A stretch of DNA of 5,829 nucleotides from JAUZQZ01 sp964492105 (GTDB taxonomy: Bacteria; Pseudomonadota; Zetaproteobacteria; Mariprofundales; Mariprofundaceae): contig CAZBJB010000062.1 in NCBI GenBank assembly GCA_964492105.1, positions 1 through 5,829 of the forward strand, read 5' to 3'. Below are positions 1 through 5,737 of the stretch, piece by piece. The notes beneath the pieces are model-generated. The model made no database searches and was not told where the DNA came from. It saw only the letters and a list, made by a program, of their open reading frames with translations. The position numbers and the translations under genes are program-made. Within the stretch, counting starts at the first letter, position 1; the number at the start of each line of letters is the position of its first letter.

Positions 1-112
1 AGATATTAGAATCATCGGGTTATATGTATTTTATGGAAATAAGTTCGGTCTAGATCCTGCAAGTGAGCGTGGAGCTCTTCCCCACTTTGAAAAATAACGT
101 TTGTTTAATATG
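1..112. other. AT-rich left flank, no supported gene
   Basis: No complete gene is visible here. On the plus strand one frame stays open from base 2 to a TAA at 95-97. It gives 31 codons ending GALPHFEK and could be the tail of a gene starting outside the window. A run of 31 open codons is common by chance, and the final codons lie in the CTTCCCCACTT motif that recurs inside the neighbouring mobile-element-like block, so I do not call it a gene. The stretch is richer in A and T than the genes to the right. Confidence 0.4.
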
Positions 113-145
113 AGCCTCTTGCAAAACACTGGGTGGATGAGCGGC
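113..145 (+). repeat. Left terminal inverted repeat of the MITE-like element
   Basis: AGCCTCTTGCAA (113-124), then AACACT, a 6-base insert relative to the other end, then ATGAGCGGC (137-145). It pairs with 333-358 on the opposite strand. Two perfect blocks of 12 and 9 bases in the same order and nearly the same spacing are very unlikely by chance. Confidence 0.6.
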
Positions 146-204
146 AATCCCACTTTGAGACCCTTTTCGGGATTGAATGAGCTGCATGGTGGTTCCATAG
201 AGCG

Positions 205-235
205 AAAATAAAACACCCCGCCGCAAGTAGCGGGG
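205..235 (-). terminator. Terminator-like hairpin inside the MITE-like element
   Basis: CCCCGC at 216-221 pairs perfectly with GCGGGG at 230-235 across an 8-base loop. On the minus strand the stem is followed directly by TGTTTTATTTT, the classic GC stem plus T-rich tail of intrinsic termination. It lies about 440 bases past the algC stop, so it could end leftward transcripts that pass the nearer hairpin. It could equally serve the element by blocking transcription through it. On the plus strand the tail (TTATTG) is much weaker. Confidence 0.5.
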
Positions 236-332
236 TTATTGCAAAGCAGTGTTTTCCGCATCGCAGCAAGCTGCGGAGAATGAGCCCGTAGCGATTCAAG
301 CTCGGAAATGGGCCGAAGTGGGGAAGCCGATC

Positions 333-358
333 GCCGCTCATGAGTGTTGCAAGAGGCT
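333..358 (-). repeat. Right terminal inverted repeat of the MITE-like element
   Basis: Read on the minus strand from 358: AGCCTCTTGCAACACT, then C, then ATGAGCGGC. It is more compact than the left end because it lacks the left end's 2-base and roughly 5-base insertions. These indels show that the two ends have diverged, consistent with an element that is no longer active. Confidence 0.6.
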
Positions 359-677
359 AATTTTACAGAAGAAAGGTTGCGCTGCCCATGACAGACCACG
401 TTAGGCATCGGGCTCTAAGGCTCCAAAAGATGTCGGTCTTTAGCCGCCGCCTTCCACCGTCAATCCTGCCTTTCATCATACGGGGTGGCGCAAGCGAGAT
501 GATCGTTAGGCGCGCCAAATCCCTCGTCGGTCGTCCGTATGTATGGTCACGGTCTCCTTCTCGCCAATCCGTCGCGAACAAAGGCCCGGCCTGTCTGCGT
601 GCGGCACGAACAGGCAGGCGCAATCATCACGGTAATTCATGAAGAGTTCATCTTAAAACAGGGTCAAGCCTTGGCAC
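359..677. other. Non-coding stretch downstream of algC, no supported gene
   Basis: Both strands have open frames of about 85 codons here (388-642 plus, 363-623 minus). Both are rich in Arg/Pro, match no family I know and overlap each other. The plus frame has only a poorly spaced purine run before its ATG, and the minus frame would need a TTG start. I treat them as chance. The only structure I can support is the hairpin at 589-619. An 8-base direct repeat CGTTAGGC near 399 and 504 is too short to interpret. Confidence 0.5.
589..619 (-). terminator. Candidate intrinsic terminator of algC
   Basis: On the minus strand, GCCTGCCTG (619-611) pairs with CAGACAGGC (597-589) with a single mismatch. 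The stem resumes after a TT bulge as CGTG/CACG (608-605 with 601-598), closing on a 3-base loop. That is about 12 base pairs, ending some 60 bases after the algC stop codon. The T tract after it is weak (CGGGCC then TTTGTT), so termination may be inefficient. Position and strand fit the end of the algC transcript. Confidence 0.4.
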
Positions 678-2051
678 TCACGGATCACCCGAAAAGGTCT
701 GGCTGCCAAGCCAACCTTCAACCAGTGCGCGTATTTCAGTCATCCGGGCATCGTTGGCCGCTTCGAAGCGCAGTACCAACGCCGGCTGAGTGTTGGAGGC
801 ACGCAGTAGAGCCCAGCTATCACCAAATTCCAGCCGCATACCATCTATACCAATAATTTTATAACCGAGGTTTGAAAAATACGCCTTGGCTTCCTCCACG
901 AGATCAAACTTGCGCTCATCCGGACAATCCACCCGGATTTCCGGTGTGCTAACGGAATCGGGAACATTCTCAAACATGTGCGAAAGTGCTGCGGTCTGAC
1001 TGGCTACGACCTGCATGATGCGCGCGCCTGCATATACGGCATCGTCAAAACCGAAAAAGCGATCGGCGAAAAACATGTGTCCACTCATTTCACCAGCCAG
1101 CAATGCACCTGTTTCCTTCATTTTTGCCTTGATCGGAGAATGGCCCGTGCAACACATGATGGCGTTACCTCCATGTGCGGTAATATCATCATACATGTGG
1201 CGGGAACATTTGACCTCGGAAATGATGGTAGCGCCGGGATGTTGCTCAAGCAGGTGCCGGGAGAGCAACAGGAGCAGCATATCACCATAAATAATGCACC
1301 CCTGTTCATCGACCACACCGATGCGATCTCCGTCGCCATCAAAGGCGATACCCAGGTCCGCGCCATACCGGATAACGGTGCGGCTGATGTCCCGCATGTT
1401 TTCTGCCACCGTCGGATCAGGATGATGGTTGGGGAATGTGCCGTCCGGTTCACAAAATAGCTCAATGACATCACAACCCAGATCACGGTAGATCGGTCCG
1501 GCAATGACGCCTGACGGACCGTTTCCCGCATCAATGACGACCTTGAGCGGTCGTGTGAGCGTACAGTCAGAGGTGACAAAAGCCTTGTAATCCGCATGGA
1601 TACGAGCTTTGGTTACTTCACCACGTTGTTTCGTTCTCGCGAGTGGAGACAGCATCAGGGATTTGATGCGTTGAATCGCCTCACCATGCAGGCTATCCCG
1701 ATCCCGCATCATCTTGAAGCCATTGTAATCACTGGGATTGTGGCTGGCTGTAACCTGGATACAACCAGCGCCATCCAGATGAAACACCCCGTAATAGGCA
1801 AGTGGTGTCGGCCCCATGCCGATATCCATCACATCCCGGCCGCCATCCAGCACGCCTTCAATGACGGCCGCCATCAGCGATGGACCGGACAGGCGCACAT
1901 CCCGTCCGACGATCACCGGGCGGGTTTCTTTGGCCGGGAGCAGGGCGGCATAGGCCAGTCCCAATCGGCGGGCAATGTCCTCGGTAATCTCCGTTCCGGC
2001 AATACCCCGGATATCATATTCGCGGAAGACGTGATGTGGAAAATTTTTCAT
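678..2051 (-). CDS. algC: Phosphomannomutase/phosphoglucomutase (AlgC type)
   Basis: Interconverts mannose-6-P and mannose-1-P, and usually glucose-6-P and glucose-1-P, in the cytoplasm, feeding GDP-mannose, LPS and exopolysaccharide synthesis. At 457 residues it has the usual length, with all four alpha-D-phosphohexomutase signatures: FREYDIRG near the N-terminus (9-16), the active-site loop TASHNP (101-106, phosphoserine Ser103), the metal loop DGDGDR (238-243), the sugar-binding loop GEMSGH (320-325) and the phosphate-binding loop RASNTQP (417-423). Blocks such as FPNHHPDP and KMKETGALLAGEMSGH follow Pseudomonas AlgC closely, so PMM/PGM fits better than GlmM or a PGM-only enzyme. The frame stays open upstream to 2249, but that would add 66 unrelated residues and overlap rep; the ATG at 2051 puts FREYDIRG where the family has it. 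No Shine-Dalgarno site precedes this ATG. All catalytic motifs are intact, so it should be active; sugar preference cannot be read from sequence. Confidence 0.95.
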   Translation of the reverse strand: MKNFPHHVFREYDIRGIAGTEITEDIARRLGLAYAALLPAKETRPVIVGRDVRLSGPSLMAAVIEGVLDGGRDVMDIGMGPTPLAYYGVFHLDGAGCIQVTASHNPSDYNGFKMMRDRDSLHGEAIQRIKSLMLSPLARTKQRGEVTKARIHADYKAFVTSDCTLTRPLKVVIDAGNGPSGVIAGPIYRDLGCDVIELFCEPDGTFPNHHPDPTVAENMRDISRTVIRYGADLGIAFDGDGDRIGVVDEQGCIIYGDMLLLLLSRHLLEQHPGATIISEVKCSRHMYDDITAHGGNAIMCCTGHSPIKAKMKETGALLAGEMSGHMFFADRFFGFDDAVYAGARIMQVVASQTAALSHMFENVPDSVSTPEIRVDCPDERKFDLVEEAKAYFSNLGYKIIGIDGMRLEFGDSWALLRASNTQPALVLRFEAANDARMTEIRALVEGWLGSQTFSGDP

Positions 2052-2207
2052 GGGGCCAAGATTAGCATGAACCGGAAAACGCTCAAGGGTGCGGCAACAC
2101 CCGCATGAATGGCTAACGTCTGCCCGGTGCCAAGGATCCAAACGGGGAACAGCAGAACCGTGAATGATGCTTGCCAGAAAACGGGATGAAGATAGTCTCG
2201 CCGACTC
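2052..2207. promoter_or_regulatory. Divergent promoter region between algC and rep
   Basis: These 156 bases separate two back-to-back start codons and must hold the signals for both genes. Visible elements are the algC promoter candidate, the GGGTG/CACCC hairpin at 2087-2102, and a GCATGAA direct repeat (2065 region and 2103-2109). For rep I see only a poor pair, TTGCCA (2171-2176) and GATAGT (2191-2196), with a 14-base spacer that is too short to trust. Confidence 0.5.
2059..2086 (-). promoter_or_regulatory. Candidate sigma70 promoter of algC
   Basis: On the minus strand, TTGAGC (2086-2081) and TAATCT (2064-2059) form -35 and -10 like hexamers with a 16-base spacer. Seven bases follow the -10 box before the algC ATG, so transcription would start at or next to the start codon, giving a leaderless or nearly leaderless mRNA. 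This agrees with the lack of a Shine-Dalgarno site. A GGGTG/CACCC hairpin (2087-2102) abuts the -35 box. The promoter is called by eye only. Confidence 0.4.
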
Positions 2208-4151
2208 ATGTCCGGCTTGAATCCACAACAATATGAAGCTGTTTTTCACCGCACGGGACCGTTACTGGTGCTGGCGGGTGCGGGTTCGGGGAAAACGCGT
2301 GTCATTACCGAGCGTATCGCGGCATTGGTCGAGCGTGATGTACCGCCGGATGCAATTACAGCCGTGACATTTACCAACAAGGCCGCGCTGGAAATGAGTC
2401 AGCGTTTGACGGCACGCCTGGGGGGCCGGAGGAGCAAGGCTCTACGTATCTGTACGTTCCATGCACTGGGGTTGTCCATGTTGCGCGGGCATGTTGAACT
2501 GGTTGGCAGGAAACCAAATGTCTCCGTGTTTGCAGGATCGGAGCAACGCTCGGCATTGCGCAGCGTATTGCAGGAGATGCATTTCCCCGCTGATGCCAAA
2601 CAGATGGATGTGATGTTACGCCGTATCTCCGGTTTGAAGAATGAACTTGTTATGGCCGACGATCCGGGCTTGCAATCGATACGACACCGCTACGATGACC
2701 TGTTGATGCGCATGAATGCGGTGGATTTCGATGATCTGCTGATTCTTCCCATCCGGATGTTGCAACAGGATACATCCATGCTGGCGCTGTGGCGGGAGCG
2801 TTGCCGTTATATGCTGGTAGATGAATATCAGGACAGCAGTCGGGTGCAATATGATTTACTTCGTCTTTTGGTGCCGCCCGATGGAAACCTGACGGTTGTG
2901 GGTGACGATGATCAGTCTATCTATGGATGGCGCGGTGCTGAAATCAGTAACCTGTTCCGACTCGATGAGGATTACCCGGGATTGACGGTTATCAGGCTGG
3001 AGGAAAATTACCGTTCGACTGGCGCGATTCTGCACACGGCCAATACATTGATCGGCCACAACAGCCAGCGGATGGGTAAACAGTTACGTTCCAACCTGGG
3101 GCGGGGTAAGCCCTTGCGGATATGGGAGACTGCAACCCCCGAGGATGAAGCGGATCGCGTGGTGGCGGATGTTGTAGCGAGACACGCAAGTTCAAAGAAC
3201 CAATGGTGTGATTTCTGTATTCTTTACCGTGCGTCGTATCAATCACGCCCGCTTGAACTGGCGCTACGCGAACGGGAAACGCCCTATCATGTCAGCGGTG
3301 GCCGCTCCTTCTTCGATCGGACGGAAATACGCGATGTGCTGGCATGGTTGCGGTTGATCGCCAATGCTGATGATGACCTGGCGTTTTTACGGGCCGTCAC
3401 CCGGCCCCGTCGTGGTCTGGGAGACAAGGCATTGGGGGCATTGGGGCTGTTTGCACAAGAGTGCCGCCTTTCATTACTGGATGCATGCTTGCGAGGAGAT
3501 TTTGTACACAGGCTCACTTCAGCTTTTACTGCATTTGCTCATCTGGTTGCTGAACTGGAACATCGTTTTCTACACGGTGAAGCGGATGATGCATTTGACA
3601 CGCTGCTGGCCGATTCCGGTATCGAAGCCATGCTGAATGTCGAGGCCGATGATGAAAAGATGTTGAATTTCCGCATGGCCAACATCCACGCATTACGGCG
3701 CTGGTGGATGATGCATGTTGAGCATGGCGGCAAGCTCGATGGTTTTATTCAACGATTAAGTCTGTTTGCGGATAAGGATGATGATGAAAGCGGTAATGCC
3801 GTGCGGTTGATGACGGTGCATGCGGCCAAGGGACTGGAGTTTGACCATGTATATATTGTGGGCATGGAGGAAGACAGTTTTCCGCATAAAAACGCGGTGG
3901 CGGAACAACGTGTGGAGGAAGAGCGGCGTCTGATGTATGTGGCGATTACCCGTGCGCGTTTTTATTTGACGCTAAGCCGATCCAGGAAAAAACGGCGTTT
4001 CGGACAGATCGAAGTGCAGTCACCCTCTCCGTTTCTGGCTGAATTGGGGGATGCGCACGTACAGTGGGTGGACAGGGAACCGGAATCGGATGCCTCCATG
4101 GAGGAAAGCGAGTCCCATATGGAAGTCATGCGCAGGGCGTTGGGATTGTAG
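2208..4151 (+). CDS. rep: ATP-dependent DNA helicase Rep (superfamily 1A, 3'-5')
   Basis: A UvrD/Rep-family helicase that unwinds DNA 3' to 5', restarts stalled forks and clears proteins from the template. At 647 residues it is slightly shorter than E. coli Rep. The SF1A motifs occur in order: Walker A AGAGSGKT (23-30), Ia TFTNKAA (54-60), Walker B/II VDEYQDS (204-210), III GDDDQSIYGWRGA (232-244), IV LEENYRST (264-271), V LMTVHAAKGLEF (534-545) and VI YVAITRAR (577-584). The opening LNPQQ-EAV, the text around motif III and the tail (SPFLAEL then a Trp-centred segment) follow Rep better than UvrD or PcrA, which are about 70 residues longer. The start is firm: an in-frame TAG lies five codons upstream (2193-2195), no start codon lies between, and the N-terminus matches the family. 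No good Shine-Dalgarno site precedes it. The C-terminal tail is acidic and lacks the lysine-rich end of E. coli Rep. No frameshift is seen, so it should be functional. Confidence 0.95.
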   Translation: MSGLNPQQYEAVFHRTGPLLVLAGAGSGKTRVITERIAALVERDVPPDAITAVTFTNKAALEMSQRLTARLGGRRSKALRICTFHALGLSMLRGHVELVGRKPNVSVFAGSEQRSALRSVLQEMHFPADAKQMDVMLRRISGLKNELVMADDPGLQSIRHRYDDLLMRMNAVDFDDLLILPIRMLQQDTSMLALWRERCRYMLVDEYQDSSRVQYDLLRLLVPPDGNLTVVGDDDQSIYGWRGAEISNLFRLDEDYPGLTVIRLEENYRSTGAILHTANTLIGHNSQRMGKQLRSNLGRGKPLRIWETATPEDEADRVVADVVARHASSKNQWCDFCILYRASYQSRPLELALRERETPYHVSGGRSFFDRTEIRDVLAWLRLIANADDDLAFLRAVTRPRRGLGDKALGALGLFAQECRLSLLDACLRGDFVHRLTSAFTAFAHLVAELEHRFLHGEADDAFDTLLADSGIEAMLNVEADDEKMLNFRMANIHALRRWWMMHVEHGGKLDGFIQRLSLFADKDDDESGNAVRLMTVHAAKGLEFDHVYIVGMEEDSFPHKNAVAEQRVEEERRLMYVAITRARFYLTLSRSRKKRRFGQIEVQSPSPFLAELGDAHVQWVDREPESDASMEESESHMEVMRRALGL

Positions 4152-4221
4152 TCTGATGCAAGATGAACGTAACTACTCACCACGGAAGGCGTGGAGATTC
4201 ACGAAGGCATGTCAGCCCGTA
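4152..4221. repeat. Short direct repeat and hairpin between convergent genes
   Basis: rep and the flavoprotein gene converge across 70 bases. CACGGAAGGCGTG (4181-4193) is followed six bases later by the near copy CACGAAGGCATG (4200-4211). The first copy also forms a hairpin, CCACG (4180-4184) with CGTGG (4190-4194) over a 5-base loop. There is no T tract on either strand, so it is at best a weak terminator. Two short tandem units like this resemble CACGGAGG-type intergenic repeats scattered through some bacterial genomes. Confidence 0.35.
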
Positions 4222-5622
4222 TCAATTACCCGTCCGGATACGCTCGACCAGTTCACGCACGCTCGGAATAAAGCCATTGGCGTAGAACGGATCCTCGGCA
4301 AAACGGTAGGCTGAGTGGCCGGCGAACATCAGATGCGAATCCGGATCAGCACCATGCGCAATCTCCTGCAAGGTCTTCTGGATGCAGAAGCTTCGCGGAT
4401 CTGCCTTGCGTCCCGTTGTGCCGGTTTCGTTGGCCGCCCAGTTGGAGAACTTGCACTGCGACAGGCAGCCCATGCAGCCCAACTGATCCTCCCTGATCTC
4501 CCTTGCCTTTTCGGGTGTAACGAACACCAGTGTCGAAGCAGGCGTGGGTAACGCCTTGGCGTAGCCATCCCGTACCCAGTTGTTCGCGAGTTTACGGTCG
4601 TATTTGGTGATAAACACTTCGCGATTGCGGACACCGAATGTGAATGGTGCAATGTGATCATCAGCCGGGTGATCCATGAAGGGGATTTCACGATCGTTGC
4701 GTTCATACAATTCATGGAGAAAGTCGTTGTACACCGCCGATGAGTAAAAGCCGGTCGGCGAAAACCTGTTCAGCTTGATATCTCCATCCTTCAATCGTAA
4801 AAGGCGTTTCTTCCACACGTCGGAGATGGGGCTTTCATGGGTCAGGAGTGCGCGAGTGCCGAACTGGAATGCTATGGGGCCAATGTCCGGATTATCCATC
4901 CAGTCGGACCATTCGCGCAAGAACCAGACGCCACCGGCCATAATAATGGTGGTGTCTGGCAGGCCAAGTTCGTTCATGGTCTTGCGCAGTGCCGTGACGC
5001 GCGAATAAGGATCGCCCGGGTTCTCCGGATCCTCGGCATTGGACAGGCCATTGTGACCGCCAGCCAGCCATGGATCTTCGTAGACCACGCCGCCAAGCCA
5101 TTCCGGAAACTTTCGATAAGATCTGAGCCACAGGGCACGAAAGGCGCGTGCCGAAGAAATAATAGGATAATAATAGACCTGGTACCCGGCTGCGATCGGC
5201 GCCAGACGAAACGGCATGCCGGCACCGCAGGTGACGCCATGGATCAGGCCCCTTGCACCTTCCAGCACACCGTGCAGGACACGTTCGGAGCCACCCATTT
5301 CCCACAGGATATTGGCATGAATACGACCCTCGCCACTTGCCCGGTCGTGGGCGATTTTTGCCTGGCTGATACCGCCGGCAATGGCTTGTGCAACCAGCTC
5401 TTCGTGGCGTGCATTGCGGTTTTTACCATGATACACGGTACGGATGATATCACCTTGCGTATCCACACTGTCCGCGTTGACCGCCGAAAATGTGCCAATA
5501 CCACCGGATGCGGCCCATGCACCGGAACTTTCCCCGTTAGATACGGCAACACCCTTGCCTCCCTCGATCAGTGGAAGGACTTCCTTGCCGGATATTATCA
5601 CGGGCTTGAGCATCATCGGCAT
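4222..5622 (-). CDS. Nitronate monooxygenase/NPD-family flavin oxidoreductase with Cys-rich C-terminus
   Basis: A predicted cytoplasmic FMN-dependent TIM-barrel enzyme of the 2-nitropropane dioxygenase/nitronate monooxygenase group, which also includes FabK-type enoyl reductases. Family hallmarks appear in order: the opening LPLIEGGKGVAVS (16-28), ASGGIGTFSAV (38-48), the CGAGMP turn (132-137), the YPIISSARA strand (152-160), AGGHNG (187-192, with His190 at the usual catalytic position), MAGGV (228-232) and FQFGTRALL (252-260) for the FMN phosphate. At 466 residues it is about 100 longer than usual. The extra C-terminal part holds C383-x2-C386-x3-C390-x22-C413, which looks like a metal or Fe-S ligand set. 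There is no signal peptide or membrane segment. The start at 5622 is supported by a well-spaced AAAGGA; two more Met codons follow within the next three residues. The family also oxidises other substrates and reduces quinones, so the substrate is unknown. The gene appears to be transcribed alone. Confidence 0.85.
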   Translation of the reverse strand: MPMMLKPVIISGKEVLPLIEGGKGVAVSNGESSGAWAASGGIGTFSAVNADSVDTQGDIIRTVYHGKNRNARHEELVAQAIAGGISQAKIAHDRASGEGRIHANILWEMGGSERVLHGVLEGARGLIHGVTCGAGMPFRLAPIAAGYQVYYYPIISSARAFRALWLRSYRKFPEWLGGVVYEDPWLAGGHNGLSNAEDPENPGDPYSRVTALRKTMNELGLPDTTIIMAGGVWFLREWSDWMDNPDIGPIAFQFGTRALLTHESPISDVWKKRLLRLKDGDIKLNRFSPTGFYSSAVYNDFLHELYERNDREIPFMDHPADDHIAPFTFGVRNREVFITKYDRKLANNWVRDGYAKALPTPASTLVFVTPEKAREIREDQLGCMGCLSQCKFSNWAANETGTTGRKADPRSFCIQKTLQEIAHGADPDSHLMFAGHSAYRFAEDPFYANGFIPSVRELVERIRTGN

Positions 5623-5629
5623 ATAACTG

Positions 5630-5635
5630 TCCTTT
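5630..5635 (-). promoter_or_regulatory. Ribosome binding site of the flavin oxidoreductase gene
   Basis: AAAGGA on the minus strand, seven bases before the ATG at 5622. This spacing favours the first Met over the two that follow at residues 3 and 4. Confidence 0.65.
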
Positions 5636-5643
5636 CGATTGGA

Positions 5644-5670
5644 TCGGTTAATCTAGCCAAGCCTAACCGA
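5644..5670. promoter_or_regulatory. Operator-like dyad between divergent genes
   Basis: TCGGTTA (5644-5650) and TAACCGA (5664-5670) are perfect 7-base inverted arms separated by 13 bases, so half-site centres lie 20 bases apart, about two helical turns. The dyad fills the middle of the 67-base gap between the two divergent start codons, where a dimeric repressor or activator could act on both. No regulator gene is in the window. It could also be a chance palindrome or an mRNA stem. Confidence 0.4.
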
Positions 5671-5675
5671 CGAAC

Positions 5676-5681
5676 AGGTGG
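5676..5681 (+). promoter_or_regulatory. Ribosome binding site of the alanine-dehydrogenase-like start
   Basis: AGGTGG sits eight bases before the ATG at 5690, a good Shine-Dalgarno sequence at normal spacing. It supports 5690 as a genuine or formerly genuine start codon despite the short frame that follows. Confidence 0.5.
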
Positions 5682-5689
5682 CTGGAAAC

Positions 5690-5737
5690 ATGATTATTGC
5701 TATTCCCCGAGAAATCAGGAACAGGGAAGGCTGGTGA
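5690..5737 (+). pseudogene. Broken 5' end of an alanine dehydrogenase-like gene
   Basis: The frame reads MIIAIPREIRNREG, then Trp and a TGA at 5735-5737. This closely resembles the N-terminal signature of alanine dehydrogenase (MIIGVPKEIKNNE, then RVALTP), the NAD-dependent enzyme that deaminates alanine to pyruvate; the alpha subunit of NAD(P) transhydrogenase starts in a related way. A good ribosome binding site precedes it. After codon 14 the homology vanishes: none of the three frames to the window end gives RVALTP followed by AGHEV-like sequence, so a single frameshift does not explain the break. An insertion or rearrangement, or an assembly join, fits better. If the rest of the gene resumes beyond the window, this is an interruption by an inserted element rather than a lost gene. 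The identification rests on 14 residues only. Confidence 0.45.

Larger units (their letters stand above)
113..358. mobile_element. MITE-like element with long imperfect terminal inverted repeats
   Basis: The two ends are inverted copies of each other. AGCCTCTTGCAA at 113-124 matches the complement of 347-358 perfectly. CACT follows on both sides after a 2-base indel. ATGAGCGGC at 137-145 matches the complement of 333-341 perfectly, and a weaker match (CCCACTT and TTGAAT blocks) carries on to about 65-70 bases from each end. The interior holds hairpins at 216-235 and 262-275 and no credible transposase. Length (246 bp), end symmetry and lack of coding capacity fit a non-autonomous miniature insertion or the remnant of a larger insertion sequence. 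The ends recall the GAG-CCT-TTGCAA style of some IS5-group elements, but that family link is from memory and unverified. I found no clear target-site duplication (left flank ends ATATG, right flank begins AATTT), so the insertion may be old or the exact edges a few bases off. Confidence 0.5.

Noticed and set aside
2..97. C-terminal tail of an upstream gene (31 codons to TAA)
   Set aside because: An open run this short is expected by chance, and its last codons coincide with a repeated motif of the adjacent element.
31..408. Minus-strand open frames of 78 and 125 codons across the MITE-like element, considered as a transposase remnant
   Set aside because: They show no DDE-type or other transposase motif, run through the inverted ends and hairpins, and extend past the element edges.
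363..623. Open frame of 86 codons on the minus strand
   Set aside because: It needs a TTG start with no ribosome binding site, runs through the terminator-like hairpin, and shows no recognisable motif.
388..642. Open frame of 84 codons on the plus strand
   Set aside because: Composition is Arg-rich and family-less, the start has only a poorly spaced purine run, and it is overlapped by an equally long open frame on the other strand. This looks like chance.
639..651. ATGAA/TTCAT hairpin just after the algC stop
   Set aside because: Only five AT-rich pairs, too weak to be a terminator; the GC-rich stem at 589-619 is a better candidate.
978..1597. Long open frames on both strands inside algC
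   Set aside because: They lie in other frames of a gene with complete family motifs and have no family resemblance themselves.
2171..2196. TTGCCA and GATAGT as a rep promoter
   Set aside because: The 14-base spacer is too short for a typical sigma70 promoter, so I do not list it as a separate site.
2052..2249. N-terminal extension of algC by 66 codons to a Met at 2249
   Set aside because: It resembles no phosphohexomutase sequence, overlaps the 5' end of rep on the other strand, and would push FREYDIRG far from its normal position.
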